Source: Roseiarcus sp963835885
GTDB lineage: Bacteria > Pseudomonadota > Alphaproteobacteria > Rhizobiales > Beijerinckiaceae
Direction: 5' to 3'
Length of the DNA stretch: 64,000 bases
NCBI GenBank assembly: GCA_963835885.1
Contig: CAWIHF010000015.1
Location: forward strand, 186,001 to 250,000
This document shows positions 29,657 to 38,977 of this stretch, piece after piece. The notes under the pieces were generated by a model. The model saw only the letters and a list, made by a program, of their open reading frames with translations. It made no database searches and was not told the origin of the DNA. A program made the translations under genes and the position numbers. Within the stretch, counting starts at the first letter, position 1, and every line of letters begins with the position of its first letter.

Positions 29657-31092
29657 GCCCGTGTGCGGCGGCCGGCGTCGACCCGATTGCACATTGTGAA
29701 AACCGCGTAAAGGTCGTGGCGCGCCAAGTATACATTCCACAGCAGCAACGCCAATGCGCTCCACGTGAGCAGGACGGGCGAGCCGAGGGAGCAGACGATC
29801 AACAGCGACAGCAGCATGAACGAGATCAGGCGCGCGAGTGCTGGCTTCGTGTTATTAGGCCAAGGACCGGAATTCAGGCGGTAGAGTTGATACGGCATCC
29901 ATCGGGACAGCGTATGCGCGCCTAAAGCGGCGATGCCCGCAGGCTCTATGGGCACGACGATCGTGAATGCGGCGACGCGCGCGGCTTGCAGCAACGGGTA
30001 GAGCCAGACGCGGGTCATCTTGTCGAGCCGGTTGTAAAATACGAAGCAGGCGTACATCAAAATCAGCACCGCCGCCCAGCCTGCAAAATGCACGACGAAG
30101 CCGGTCATGCCGGGGTGCAGGATCGCGACCCCGGTCGCGCCCGCAAGCAGCGCCCAGACCCAGGGCTGCGCCGGCGGTGCTGCGACCGGTACGCGGCCGA
30201 AGGTTGGGCTGAGCTGTGGATCGGGCTCGTAGCGGGAGGCGACCCGATCATTATCGACATAGCCGCGCTCGTAAATCGCCCAAAACGACAGCAGCAGCAG
30301 CAGCAATCCGGCAAAGTGGGTAAACGGATTGACCGCCAAGCCGATTGAGCTCAGCAGCCAGAAAGCGAAATCCTCCTGGACTACGCCGCGCAAGATGTAG
30401 CGCTCCCCCGGACGTTTGATCCGAGAGATGTATTCTCCAGGCAAGTAGATGCCGCTCAGCGCCCGGCGGTAGCGCGCCCGAGGCCAGTGCGTCAGAAGTG
30501 GCCGTGCACAGCTCTGCAGCACTTCGAGATCGTTGATCGAATCGGTGATGAAGAGGCTGCGGCCCACAGTTTCCGCGCCGAGCTCGCGCGTCGCCATGTG
30601 CAGCTTTCCGTTACGCCGGTCGGCGAACGGGTATGTGCGTGCCGCAATTAGCGGCGCGTCCGCAAAGCCCATTGCCGCCAACAGGGGGGCGACGAGGGAA
30701 TCGAAGCCTGTGGTCAGGATGACGGGCGGCTCTGCGCGCGCCTTCAGTGCTGCCTTAAGTTCTCGATTGACATATCGCACCGCGAAGAATGGAACCTTTG
30801 CGCGCCAGCGCCAGCAAGTCCAGGGAAAGAAGGTCTGAATGGTGCAGACCCGCCAATTGTCCCGCGTATCGGCGCCGCCGGTCAGCCGCCATGGCTTGAG
30901 CGCGTCGAGCACGCGCAGCAACAGCAACGCCAGCAGCCCGGGTCGCGCGCAATCGATGAAATCCTCGGTGGAATTTCGCAGGTACAGGGTTTCATCGAGA
31001 TCGACGAGGATCGGTCCCTCGTGCATGCGGACGGCCGCTAACGTCGAATCGGGGGACGCATGATATTGGGGCGTAGCGGAGAAACCGACCAT
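29563..31092 (-). CDS. HAD phosphatase fused to polytopic membrane domain
   Basis: 509 residues from ATG at 31092. The N-terminal half is a HAD hydrolase: motif I LVDLDETLYL (nucleophile Asp), motif II VILTTGF, motif IV FITDSINDLEVL. The C-terminal half has about seven hydrophobic segments and the loop YERGYVDNDRVASRYEP, which recalls UbiA-type or related prenyl-phosphate proteins. HAD-UbiA-like fusions occur in envelope loci, but this membrane half was not firmly recognised. A role in handling polyprenyl-phosphate carriers is inference. It lies 146 bp downstream of flippase 1 on the same strand; the C-terminal 40 residues, Arg/Ser/Pro-rich, overlap the polymerase gene. Confidence 0.65.
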   Translation of the reverse strand: MVGFSATPQYHASPDSTLAAVRMHEGPILVDLDETLYLRNSTEDFIDCARPGLLALLLLRVLDALKPWRLTGGADTRDNWRVCTIQTFFPWTCWRWRAKVPFFAVRYVNRELKAALKARAEPPVILTTGFDSLVAPLLAAMGFADAPLIAARTYPFADRRNGKLHMATRELGAETVGRSLFITDSINDLEVLQSCARPLLTHWPRARYRRALSGIYLPGEYISRIKRPGERYILRGVVQEDFAFWLLSSIGLAVNPFTHFAGLLLLLLSFWAIYERGYVDNDRVASRYEPDPQLSPTFGRVPVAAPPAQPWVWALLAGATGVAILHPGMTGFVVHFAGWAAVLILMYACFVFYNRLDKMTRVWLYPLLQAARVAAFTIVVPIEPAGIAALGAHTLSRWMPYQLYRLNSGPWPNNTKPALARLISFMLLSLLIVCSLGSPVLLTWSALALLLWNVYLARHDLYAVFTMCNRVDAGRRTRAQPPAPSPSRTTVSNGGTAVSCGEGPRLPRF

Positions 31093-31237
31093 TTCCAATT
31101 CCAACGTTCTTACCGAACATCCAACTTCGCAAATCCCTGCCGGTGGGCCCTCCGAGCATGTCAATGTCCCGAGCAAATTACTCCCTCGGTTATGCTGCGG
31201 CAGATCGGGACCAACCCCTCGATCAGCGCCGTCATGG

Positions 31238-32770
31238 CTACTCCGCAGGGACTTTAGCGGGTTTCGGGGTCGTCGATCCGTCAGCGTCAAGTTTTACGCC
31301 ACTCTCCGCCTGGTCCTGGACCGGCCTTCTCCTCATCAATTCGCGTAGGAGGTCGACATAGAGAGCCCTCTGCCCGGCGACGAAGACCAGCACAGCAAAG
31401 AACGTGACGGCCAGCACGCCGGTCTCCAAGACAAGCCTTGGCGCCGGCGAAAGGTGTCCGCCACAAGTCAGCCGCACGGCGTAGCCGACCGCTCCCGCCA
31501 TGACGCCACAGGCCAGCGGCCGGATCACCACCGCCGCGACATCACGCAGGGAAATCGGCGTGCCATGCAGGCACCACGCGATATGCGGGACCACCCATAG
31601 CACGGTCACCGCCGAGTAGGCGAACGCCACCCCCGCCGTGCCGTGGGGTAATCCCAACACGAAGCCCAGGATCAGGATGGGCGCGAAGACCAGCGAAATG
31701 TTGAGGCTCCGCCGCACCAGCCCGAGCGAGTAGATCAGCCATATCACCGGGTGAGTGACAGCGCTCACCGCGATCGTCGGCGCCAGCAGGCGGACGATCT
31801 CGGTCGCGGCCTGCCACTTCGGCCCCAACAGGACGAGCACGATGTCGTCGGCAAACAGCGCGCAGGCGATCGTGATCGGCAAGGTCACCCCGAGAATCAG
31901 CGAGAAGCCCTTCAGAAAGTAGCTTCTGAGGCGAGCAGGATCGCTCTGCAGGCGGGAGAGCGCGGAGAACGCCACCTCGCCAACCGCCGCATCCAGACTG
32001 TCGATCGGAAGGCTGACGAGCTGGAAGCCCCGTCCGTAGAGGCCAATGGCGTCGACGCCAAGGAACCGCCCGACCAACACTTTGTCTGCGTTGAGGGTGA
32101 GGTAGGCGATGACGTTGTTCAGCGTCAGCGTGCCGCCGAAATGCATCATCGAGCGGATGCTGGCGTGCCGGCTCGGCATTCCTGGGACCCAACCCGTCGC
32201 CAGCCAGAAGCCGATGCTGGCGACAAGCGGGGTTGCCACCGACGATGCGACGAGCGCCCAGTATCCATAACCAATTGCGGCTCCGCCGATGGCGATCGCG
32301 GTGCCGACCGTCAGCGACGTGACGCCGATCGCCGCCATGGCGGTGAAGCGCATCTCCCGCTGCAACAGCGCGGAGTGCTGTATCCCCACCGCGTTGAACA
32401 GGAACGCGGTCCCCAGCACCGCCGCCACCCCAACCAGGCGAGGCTCGTGGTAGAATGCGGCAATGGCCGGCGCCGCCGCCAGCGTCACGAGCGCCAGCAG
32501 CGCCCCGATCAGGACGTTGACCCAGAAGAGGTTCGAGTGCTGGTCCTTTGTAATGTCCGGGTGCTGCACGGCGGCCGCGGACAGCCCGAAATCGCGAAAC
32601 CAGGTCAACACGCCAGTGAGCGCGGTGACCATGCCGACCAACCCGAAATCCTTCGGGCTCAACAGCCGCGCCAGAACGACGAGAGCGCCCATGCGCAGCG
32701 CCAAGCTCGCCACCTGCGAACCCACCCGCGCCGCCCCGCCGCGAATGATCTTTTCCTTTAGATCCTGCAT
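31238..32770 (-). CDS. MOP-family polysaccharide flippase (Wzx-like), copy 1
   Basis: 510 residues, 12-14 hydrophobic helices, WzxC/RfbX type: MQDLKEKIIRGGAARVG, ARLLSPKDFGLVGMV, FRDFGLSAAAVQ, FYHEPRLVGVAAVLG. It moves undecaprenyl-linked repeat units across the inner membrane. ATG at 32770 is chosen over the open extension to 32935 because the copy at 38978-40513 starts at the same residue. The two proteins are collinear and highly similar throughout, including the C-terminus (AKVPAE). Confidence 0.88.
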   Translation of the reverse strand: MQDLKEKIIRGGAARVGSQVASLALRMGALVVLARLLSPKDFGLVGMVTALTGVLTWFRDFGLSAAAVQHPDITKDQHSNLFWVNVLIGALLALVTLAAAPAIAAFYHEPRLVGVAAVLGTAFLFNAVGIQHSALLQREMRFTAMAAIGVTSLTVGTAIAIGGAAIGYGYWALVASSVATPLVASIGFWLATGWVPGMPSRHASIRSMMHFGGTLTLNNVIAYLTLNADKVLVGRFLGVDAIGLYGRGFQLVSLPIDSLDAAVGEVAFSALSRLQSDPARLRSYFLKGFSLILGVTLPITIACALFADDIVLVLLGPKWQAATEIVRLLAPTIAVSAVTHPVIWLIYSLGLVRRSLNISLVFAPILILGFVLGLPHGTAGVAFAYSAVTVLWVVPHIAWCLHGTPISLRDVAAVVIRPLACGVMAGAVGYAVRLTCGGHLSPAPRLVLETGVLAVTFFAVLVFVAGQRALYVDLLRELMRRRPVQDQAESGVKLDADGSTTPKPAKVPAE

Positions 32771-33067
32771 TGCGGGCGCGTGTCCACGGTCCTGCAGGCT
32801 GGGCGCTGCGTAGAGGCGGGCTGGGGTTCGGTCTCTGATGCTCTCTGGACGGGCGTTCACTTCGAGAAGCCTCACAACTTTATGCCGTTTCCGCCAATGC
32901 GTCAACGAAAATTGGAAAATTGATGCCAAGCACACGATCTGCTACCGACACACGAACGGGGATCTGATAGACGACGATCGGAAAAGCACAGAGAAATGAA
33001 TCGGTGAAATGAGCCAGGGGATGCATTCCCGAGTATCGGAGGCGAACCCTGGCTGAGTACGGGGCTG

Positions 33068-33247
33068 TCATGACCACTCGCCCCGAACTCGGCGCGCCAG
33101 CTCAGAGATGCGGGGCCAGCGTAGAAGATATCGACAACCTTGCATTCGGGGTCGCTCCCAGGCCTGATTCTCCTCTGCGGCGGCTCTCCAGGCCTGCGGG
33201 TTATGCAAATCAAACAATTTCTTGACAGCGCCGGGATGATGTTCCAT
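33068..33247 (-). CDS. small hypothetical protein, 59 aa
   Basis: MEHHPGAVKKLFDLHNPQAW at the start, ending ELARRVRGEWS; charged and Trp-rich, with no signal peptide or known motif. It is included because GGAG stands 7 nt before ATG 33247 and the gene lies on the operon strand between epimerase and flippase. It could be the 5' or 3' remnant of a larger gene. Nothing else was recognised in 32771-33067 or 33248-33536. Confidence 0.35.
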   Translation of the reverse strand: MEHHPGAVKKLFDLHNPQAWRAAAEENQAWERPRMQGCRYLLRWPRISELARRVRGEWS

Positions 33248-33536
33248 ATTTGTTCTCCGCGCCTTGAAGGAGACCACCGAATTGCTTTCGCCGAAGCCGT
33301 TCCCACAGCCCGTCGCCGGTGGGTGGCGCGCCCGTCAAAGGCCGGCGCAGCGAAGCCGGTCGTCGTTCTTGTTCCCGACGCGTCGCCCGGAGATGGCGCC
33401 GCAAAAGATTGGAAAGATTAAATCGGCGCTCGGAATTGGTATGCGCTGGGAAAGTATGGTACCCACAAGATGTAGGGGAGCGACGCTTTCTCGGCCTTGG
33501 CCTATTTGAGCGACGGGCTCTTCGAGAAGCGGTTCC

Positions 33537-34575
33537 TCAGTTTGGAACGGCTGTTCGAGCGGCCAGGGAGTCCGCGCCGGAGCGCCCGTCTGCGCCAGGC
33601 GCGGGACCGTAGGTCCGCGCCAGGCACTGCCGGTAGTCGAGGGGCGGCGTCCATCCCAGGGTTTCCCGGAGCCTGCGGTTCTCGAAGCGGAGCGGCTTGA
33701 GCATAGCCTCGAGCCGTCTCGGGATGAGGATGCTGGGCACCTTGGTGGCGCGCCTGAAGACGGTGACGTAGCCTAGCCGCACCGCCGAGATCGCGAGCCG
33801 ATAGGGGACGGGCACGCGCCAGCCCGGTTGGCCGCTGCCGCGCATGTAATCGGAGAGGTAGGTCCAGATGCGCTCGCCCGGGCCGTCGACCACGTTCAAG
33901 GTCTGGCCTCGAGCGCGGGGGTCCGCCGCCGCCAGCGCAAAGACGTCGGCGCAGTTCTCCACATGGGTCATCGGGATGCGGGTCAGCGGACCGATGACCA
34001 GATGGTGGCGCCCGAACTGCTGGCCCAGGGCGGCCAGGTAGCCGTGATCGCGTCCCCAGATGAAGCCAGGCCGGAGCACGGTGAGGTCCCAGCCGTGCTC
34101 CTCGGCCAAGCGCCGGGTCACCCGCTCTTGCCACCATTTGGCGATGGTGTAGCCGTCGCGGGTATAGACGTCCTGCGCCTGGTGCAGCGGCGAGTCCTCA
34201 TCCAGGGTGCGGCGAACCGAGCTGTAGTCGTAGACCGAAAAGCTGCTGCACAGCACCAGCCGTCGGCAGGCGCTGGCGGCCATGGCGTCCAGCAGTCGCT
34301 CGGTGCCGGCGACGGTTCCCGCGAATTGCGCGTCCTCCCCGCCTGAGATCGACCGCCGCCAGGTGTAGCAGCACGTCGACGCCCTCGAAGGCGCGTCCGA
34401 GCTCGCGCGATGTGCGCAGATCGGCCCGGAAGACCTCCACCGAGGAGGGCCATCCGAGCGCTTCCAGACGCGCGGCCGGGCGGACCAGGGCGCGGACCTC
34501 GATGCCCCGGGCCAGCAGCGCGACGACCACGTGCCGGCCGAGGAACCCGTTCGCGCCGGTGACAAGCGCCTTCAC
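33537..34575 (-). pseudogene. NAD-dependent epimerase/dehydratase, one frameshift
   Basis: Extended SDR: KALVTGANGFLGRHVVVALL (Rossmann GxxGxxG) from 34575, VDVLLHLAAVDLR, then after a shift near 34345 LVLCSSFSVYDY, the catalytic pair in YTRDGYTIAKWWQE (YxxxK), LRPGFIWGRDHG and C-terminal ETLGWTPPLDYRQCLA. The two frames join into one family-length protein of about 340 residues, so a single indel is the only defect. The start overlaps the oxidoreductase stop (34572), so the genes are translationally coupled. It probably makes or modifies a nucleotide sugar for EPS. Confidence 0.75.
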
Positions 34576-35615
34576 AGCCGCTGCTCCTTCGGCTTGAGGG
34601 CCTCAACCATCCGATTGACCTCGAGGACCTGGCTCGCCGTGACCGGCAGCGCCGACCCGTCGGCCAGCGCCCGGTAGGTGCGGCCAAGAAGCTCCCACAG
34701 CCCCTCGTAGGCGCCGGGGCCCTTGAACTTGCGGAGCAGCGTCGGCCAGCGCAGCGCGACGAATGGTCTTCCCTTCCTCCAGGCCGCTGAAGAAGGGGCG
34801 TAGCGGCTTGGGCACGTCGCGGGGGCCGTCGAATGTGAGCCGTGTCTCGAACAGGTTGGCGGTGGCCTGCATTCGCTCTCCGTAGACCCGCAGCCAGAAA
34901 GCGTCCGGCTGCGAGCTGGAGCTGAAGCCGAGGGCCGCCGTTCCGCGCTCCGCGTCCACCACGGCGCGGAACTCGTCGAACGGCAGGGCCGAGGACTTGC
35001 GCTTGCTCCAGACCGTCTGGGCGGTCCGATGCGGCACCGACGAAGAGGTGCGCCAGCGACGCCAGGTGGGGCAGGAAGTCGGCGATGGCCCCGCCGGCCA
35101 GCGTCAGCGCGGGGTGCGGCGAGTTGGGGTCGGCGAAGCCGCCAGGGCCAAGGATATCGAGGCAGATGAACACCTCGACATGTGTCACCGCTCCGAACTC
35201 GCCCGAACTCGACGCGTCGCAGGATTTCCTGCGGGGCCTGGTTGAAGACGTAGTTGTAATCCTCGACGAGATGGCGACCCGCCTTCTGGGCGCGTCGGAC
35301 CAGCGTCTCCAGTTCCTCGAAGGCGGGAGTGGCCGGCTTCTCGACGATGACATGGGCGCTAGCGTCGAGCGAGTCCATAGCCAGCCTGAAGTGCGAGGTC
35401 GGAGGCGTGGTGACGTGGACGATGTCCGGTCGGGCCTTCTCCAGCATGGCCCTGTGGTCGGTGAACCAGGACCGGATGCCGTACCTCTCCGCGGCAGCCT
35501 CTGCCGTGGCGGGCGAGAGGTCGCAAATCGCGGCCAATTCGACGCCCGGCAGGGTCTTCAGGCAGGAGAGGTGCTGTCGGGCGATCTGCCCGGCTCCGAT
35601 AAGCGCTGCTCTCAC
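34572..35615 (-). pseudogene. Gfo/Idh/MocA oxidoreductase, at least three frameshifts
   Basis: GTG start at 35615 overlaps the GT4 stop. N-terminus RAALIGAGQIARQHL (NAD-binding), ICDLSPATAEAAAERYG, VHVTTPPTSH, VIVEKPATPAF (EKP motif), VEDYNYVFNQAP; then a shift near 35210 gives TLAGGAIADFLPHLASLAHLF, another near 35030 gives FRAVVDAERGTAALGFS, and another near 34760 restores KGPGAYEGLWELLGRTYRA...VLEVNRMVEAL. Together they make a complete family-length protein. All fragments keep family sequence, so either errors cluster here or inactivation is recent. It would oxidise a sugar or inositol derivative. Confidence 0.7.
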
Positions 35616-36853
35616 GAAGCGTTTTCCAGGATCCGGCGGTAGAAGTTTTCTAGGCCCCGGGCCGCCCCGCTCCAGCTATACCGGTCTGCGGCGAGTTGCC
35701 TGGCCGACTGGCCGATGCGGGCCGCCAGGCCGGGCTCGGCCAACAGACGGCCCACTGCATCCGCGAAGGCTGCGGGCTCATCCTCGATGAGGATATCGCG
35801 CCCGGGGACAGCCTCGATTCCTTCTGCGCCCAGAGTGGTCGAAACAACGGCCTTCCCCATCGCCATGGCCTCGACGATCTTGAGACGGGTGCCGCCGCCG
35901 AGGCGTAGCGGCACGACTACGGCCGCAGCCGCCGCAAGATGTGGCCGCAAGTCCGACACGAAGCCGGTCAGCTCGACCCGCGGCCCGGCCAGCGGCAGGA
36001 GCGACGGCGGCGGATGGCCGCCGATAATTTTGCAACGCGCCTCGGGGTGCGCCGCAGCGATGCGGGGCCAGATCTCTTGCACAAAATGGACCACGGCATC
36101 GATATTGGGGACGGTGGAGAGGAGCCCGAAGAAGACCACGGTGCGGCCGTCCGGCCGCGGGTCGTGGGGGCGGGGCTGGTAGTACACGATGTCTGCGGCG
36201 TTGGGAATGACCGCCGTACGGACACCGGGCGCATCATTGAGCAGGCGCCGCTCATCCGCCTCGCTGCACACATAGACGCCGTCGGCGTCGCGGTAGGTCG
36301 CCAACTCCTCGCGTCGCAGCTTGCGCCAGTTGGCCGCGGCATAGAGGCGCCGGCCGAGGTTGCCGCCAAGGCGGGCGAACTGCCGGGCGAGGTCATAGGC
36401 GATGTCGTGCGAATTGACGACTAGGGGCGGTGGTTTCTGCCCGGGCGGAGCCTGGCGCAGACGGCAGTGGCCAAGAAGCGAAAACTCTAGGTTGACGATA
36501 TCGAACCGCTGGGCGCGCAGAAGTCGGTCGAGGGCCTGCTGCAATGCTGGCACTGTGAACAGGAGCCGCTCGAAGCTCCGAGTCGAGGCCAGGGACCGGA
36601 CCTGCAGCAGCCGCTTGGCGAGGCCTTGCCCATCGCGGGCGTTCGGTACCAGCAACACCTCGCGGCAATAGGCCTGCATGGCCCGGCGGGACTCGTCGGC
36701 GTCGAACTCTTCACCGACGAGCGTCACAGCTGTCACGTCGTGGCGCTGCGCCAGCTGGGTCATGAGCCCATGCACTCTCGCCTGGGCGCCAAAGCGCGGA
36801 GGGCTGGCGGGCATCGGGGAAACGTAGAGGATGTTAAGGCGTTCTGGGCTCAT
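35612..36853 (-). CDS. family 4 glycosyltransferase
   Basis: 413 residues. N-terminal Rossmann domain starts LNILYVSPMPASPPRFGAQ; the C-terminal donor domain has VVFFGLLSTVPNIDAV, CKIIGGHPP, VPLRLGGGTRLKIVEAMAMG (E-x7-E type region) and VVSTTLGAEGI, so it is a retaining GT-B/GT4 enzyme using a nucleotide sugar. ATG 36853 has GAGGGA about 11 nt upstream; ATG 36886 is in frame and overlaps the AsnB stop as TGATG, so translational coupling from there is possible. The stop overlaps the next gene's GTG. Confidence 0.85.
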   Translation of the reverse strand: MSPERLNILYVSPMPASPPRFGAQARVHGLMTQLAQRHDVTAVTLVGEEFDADESRRAMQAYCREVLLVPNARDGQGLAKRLLQVRSLASTRSFERLLFTVPALQQALDRLLRAQRFDIVNLEFSLLGHCRLRQAPPGQKPPPLVVNSHDIAYDLARQFARLGGNLGRRLYAAANWRKLRREELATYRDADGVYVCSEADERRLLNDAPGVRTAVIPNAADIVYYQPRPHDPRPDGRTVVFFGLLSTVPNIDAVVHFVQEIWPRIAAAHPEARCKIIGGHPPPSLLPLAGPRVELTGFVSDLRPHLAAAAAVVVPLRLGGGTRLKIVEAMAMGKAVVSTTLGAEGIEAVPGRDILIEDEPAAFADAVGRLLAEPGLAARIGQSARQLAADRYSWSGAARGLENFYRRILENAS

Positions 36854-36885
36854 GGACAGGAAAATCCCTCGGCCCGGACGCCGCA

Positions 36886-38827
36886 TCAACGGAAAACGCG
36901 GTTGCGATGGCACCATCGGATGAAGACGTATACCGACCAAACTCGCGACCAATACATGCCGGGCGCCCCGTCGAGGAAGGCGCGCCATAGCCGCTCCACC
37001 GCTACGGGGTCAAGCCCGACTGGAGCGACAGCCTGCGGGTCCCGCAGGGTCTGGTCCATGGCGTCCTTCAGGCCTCGGCGAATCCAGCGATCGAACGGCA
37101 GCACAAACCCGCTCTTGGGCCGATCGAACAGCGCCGGGTCAAGGCCGCGCAGACCGATGCGCCGCAACATAGCCTTCTGGCCCAGTGGCCGGTAGCGCAT
37201 GTGATCCGGCAGGCGATCCACGCTCTCGAGGACGATCTGGTCCACCAGCGGCACTCGCTGCTCCAGCGAGCAGGCCATGCTCGCGACGTCGTTGTCACGC
37301 AGCAACCGCTCGCCGAGGAAAAGCCGCTGCTCCATAACGCTGATGGCCGAAAGCGGGGTGCGGCCGCGAGTTCTCGGTGATAAGCCGCTGACGCATGGCT
37401 GCGGGCAGTCCATCGGTCAGCGGTTCGGCAAAGTCGGGCGCCAGAAGCTCATGCTGGAATCCGGGAAGGAACAGCGCGTAGGCCAGCTGATAGAGCGCCA
37501 ACAGATCATCGCCGTGACGGACCATCTCGGGAAGTTTCGCCCAACGGGTCTGAGGCGGCACCGTCCCGCCGGATCGTCGCAACGGCCAAGTGGCCAGCCT
37601 CGCCGCGGCGATCTGCAGGCTTCGGGGCGCCCAGGCGGCGCGCCGGGACCACCGGTGCAGCAGCGGCAGGTCGCGGTACGAGGCGTAGCCTCCGAACAGC
37701 TCGTCCCCGCCCGTCCCCGACAGAGCTACGGTGAACCCGGCCTCGCGAATGGCGCGCGAAATGTAGTAGGCGTTAAGCCCGTCGAAGGTCGGCTGGTCCA
37801 GGCCGTCCAGCGCACTCTCCAGGTTCTCAACGAAGCTCGCCTCCGTCAGCACGACCTCGTGGTGCTCTGTCCCAATGGCGGCGGCGATTTGCCTCGCGAT
37901 GGGTCCTTCGTTCAGCTCCTGCTCCTCGAAGGCCAGTGTGAAGGTGTGGATGGGGCCCTGGGCTGCGTGCTGGGCCAGGTTCGCGACGGCTGACGAGTTC
38001 ACGCCGCTGGAAAGCAAGACCGCCAGGGGCACGTCGCTGGCGAGGTGAAGCCTCAGCCCCTCCTCCAGGACGGCGGCCAGACTGTGCTCGTCCGCGATCG
38101 GATCGGGCGCCCGGTCGGGGATGCGCCAGAAGTCCTCCTGGCGAACCTCCTTGCCGGCGCCGTCGAACTCGAGCAAGCGGCCCGGCCAGAGCAGCTCGAC
38201 GCCCTTGACGGCGGCGCCAGGGCCGACCACGAAGCCGTTCCATACGCTGCTGGCCACGGCCTGCGGGTCCAGGCGAGGCGAGCCGAGCAGGCCGGAAGCC
38301 AGCAGGGCGCGAAGCTCCGAGGCGAAGGCCAACGACCAGCCCGCATCCGGATCCGACGACCGCGCCAGGTAGAGAGGCTTGATTCCCAGGGGATCCCTGG
38401 CCAGCAGGAGCCGGCGCTCCTTGGGGTCCCAGCAGGCGAAGGCGAACATGCCGCGGAGCCAAGCCACCGCTTCCGGCCCATGCAGGCCAAGGGCCCGAAG
38501 CATGACGGCCGTGTCGCCGGTAGAGCGCAGATCCTGCGCCTCGGAACCCAGGCGCCGCCGAAGGTCGCGGAAGTTGTAGATCTCGCCGTTGAACACGATC
38601 ACGTGCCCGGTCACCGGGTCCACCATGGGCTGGGCGCCAGCAGGCGAGAGGTCGAGGATTGAGAGACGGCGGTGGGCGAGCAGAGCGCCCCAGCCGCGAG
38701 AGTCCGGCGCGGAGACCCACGTCCCGCTCGCGTCCGGGCCGCGGTGGACCATCGCATCGTTCATTCGCTCCAGCGCGGCGCGGTTGCGGTTGTCCAGCCG
38801 CCCGATGATCCCGGCGACGCCACACAT
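36886..38827 (-). pseudogene. asnB: AsnB-like glutamine-hydrolysing synthetase, frameshift and altered PP-loop
   Basis: ATG 38827 follows AAGGAG. Cys2 nucleophile in MCGVAGIIG, RRLSILDLSPAGAQPM, VFNGEIYNF and RDPLGIKPLY give a complete Ntn glutaminase domain. The synthetase domain has LLSSGVNSSAVA where the ATP-pyrophosphatase loop normally reads SGGxDSS: the key Asp is Asn (codon AAC). GTGGDELFGGY follows. Near 37360 the frame shifts, and the C-terminus (LSAISVMEQRLFLGERLL, RVPLVDQIVLE, KSGFVLPFDRW) is in another frame. EPS and lasso-type loci use such proteins to amidate sugars or acids. The Asn may be a base error like the indel or a real loss of activity. Confidence 0.8.
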
Positions 38828-38977
38828 GGAGGAAGCTCCTTGAAGAATCTACATAACTGCTTACTATTTATGGATATTGGCCGAAGGAGCCAAAAATCAT
38901 GTCGCCGCTAAACAGGGGCGTAACCCCATGATCTGATTGAGGGCTGCCGTGAACCGGCGACTAAATTTGCGCGTCGG

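Noticed and set aside
31751..32761. 336-codon frame antisense to flippase 1
   Set aside because: Arg/Asp/His-rich shadow of a membrane-protein gene; the same shadow occurs opposite flippase 2.
33502..34137. 211-codon alternative frame over the epimerase
   Set aside because: The epimerase motifs are in the other frame; this one is Arg/Pro-rich without motifs.
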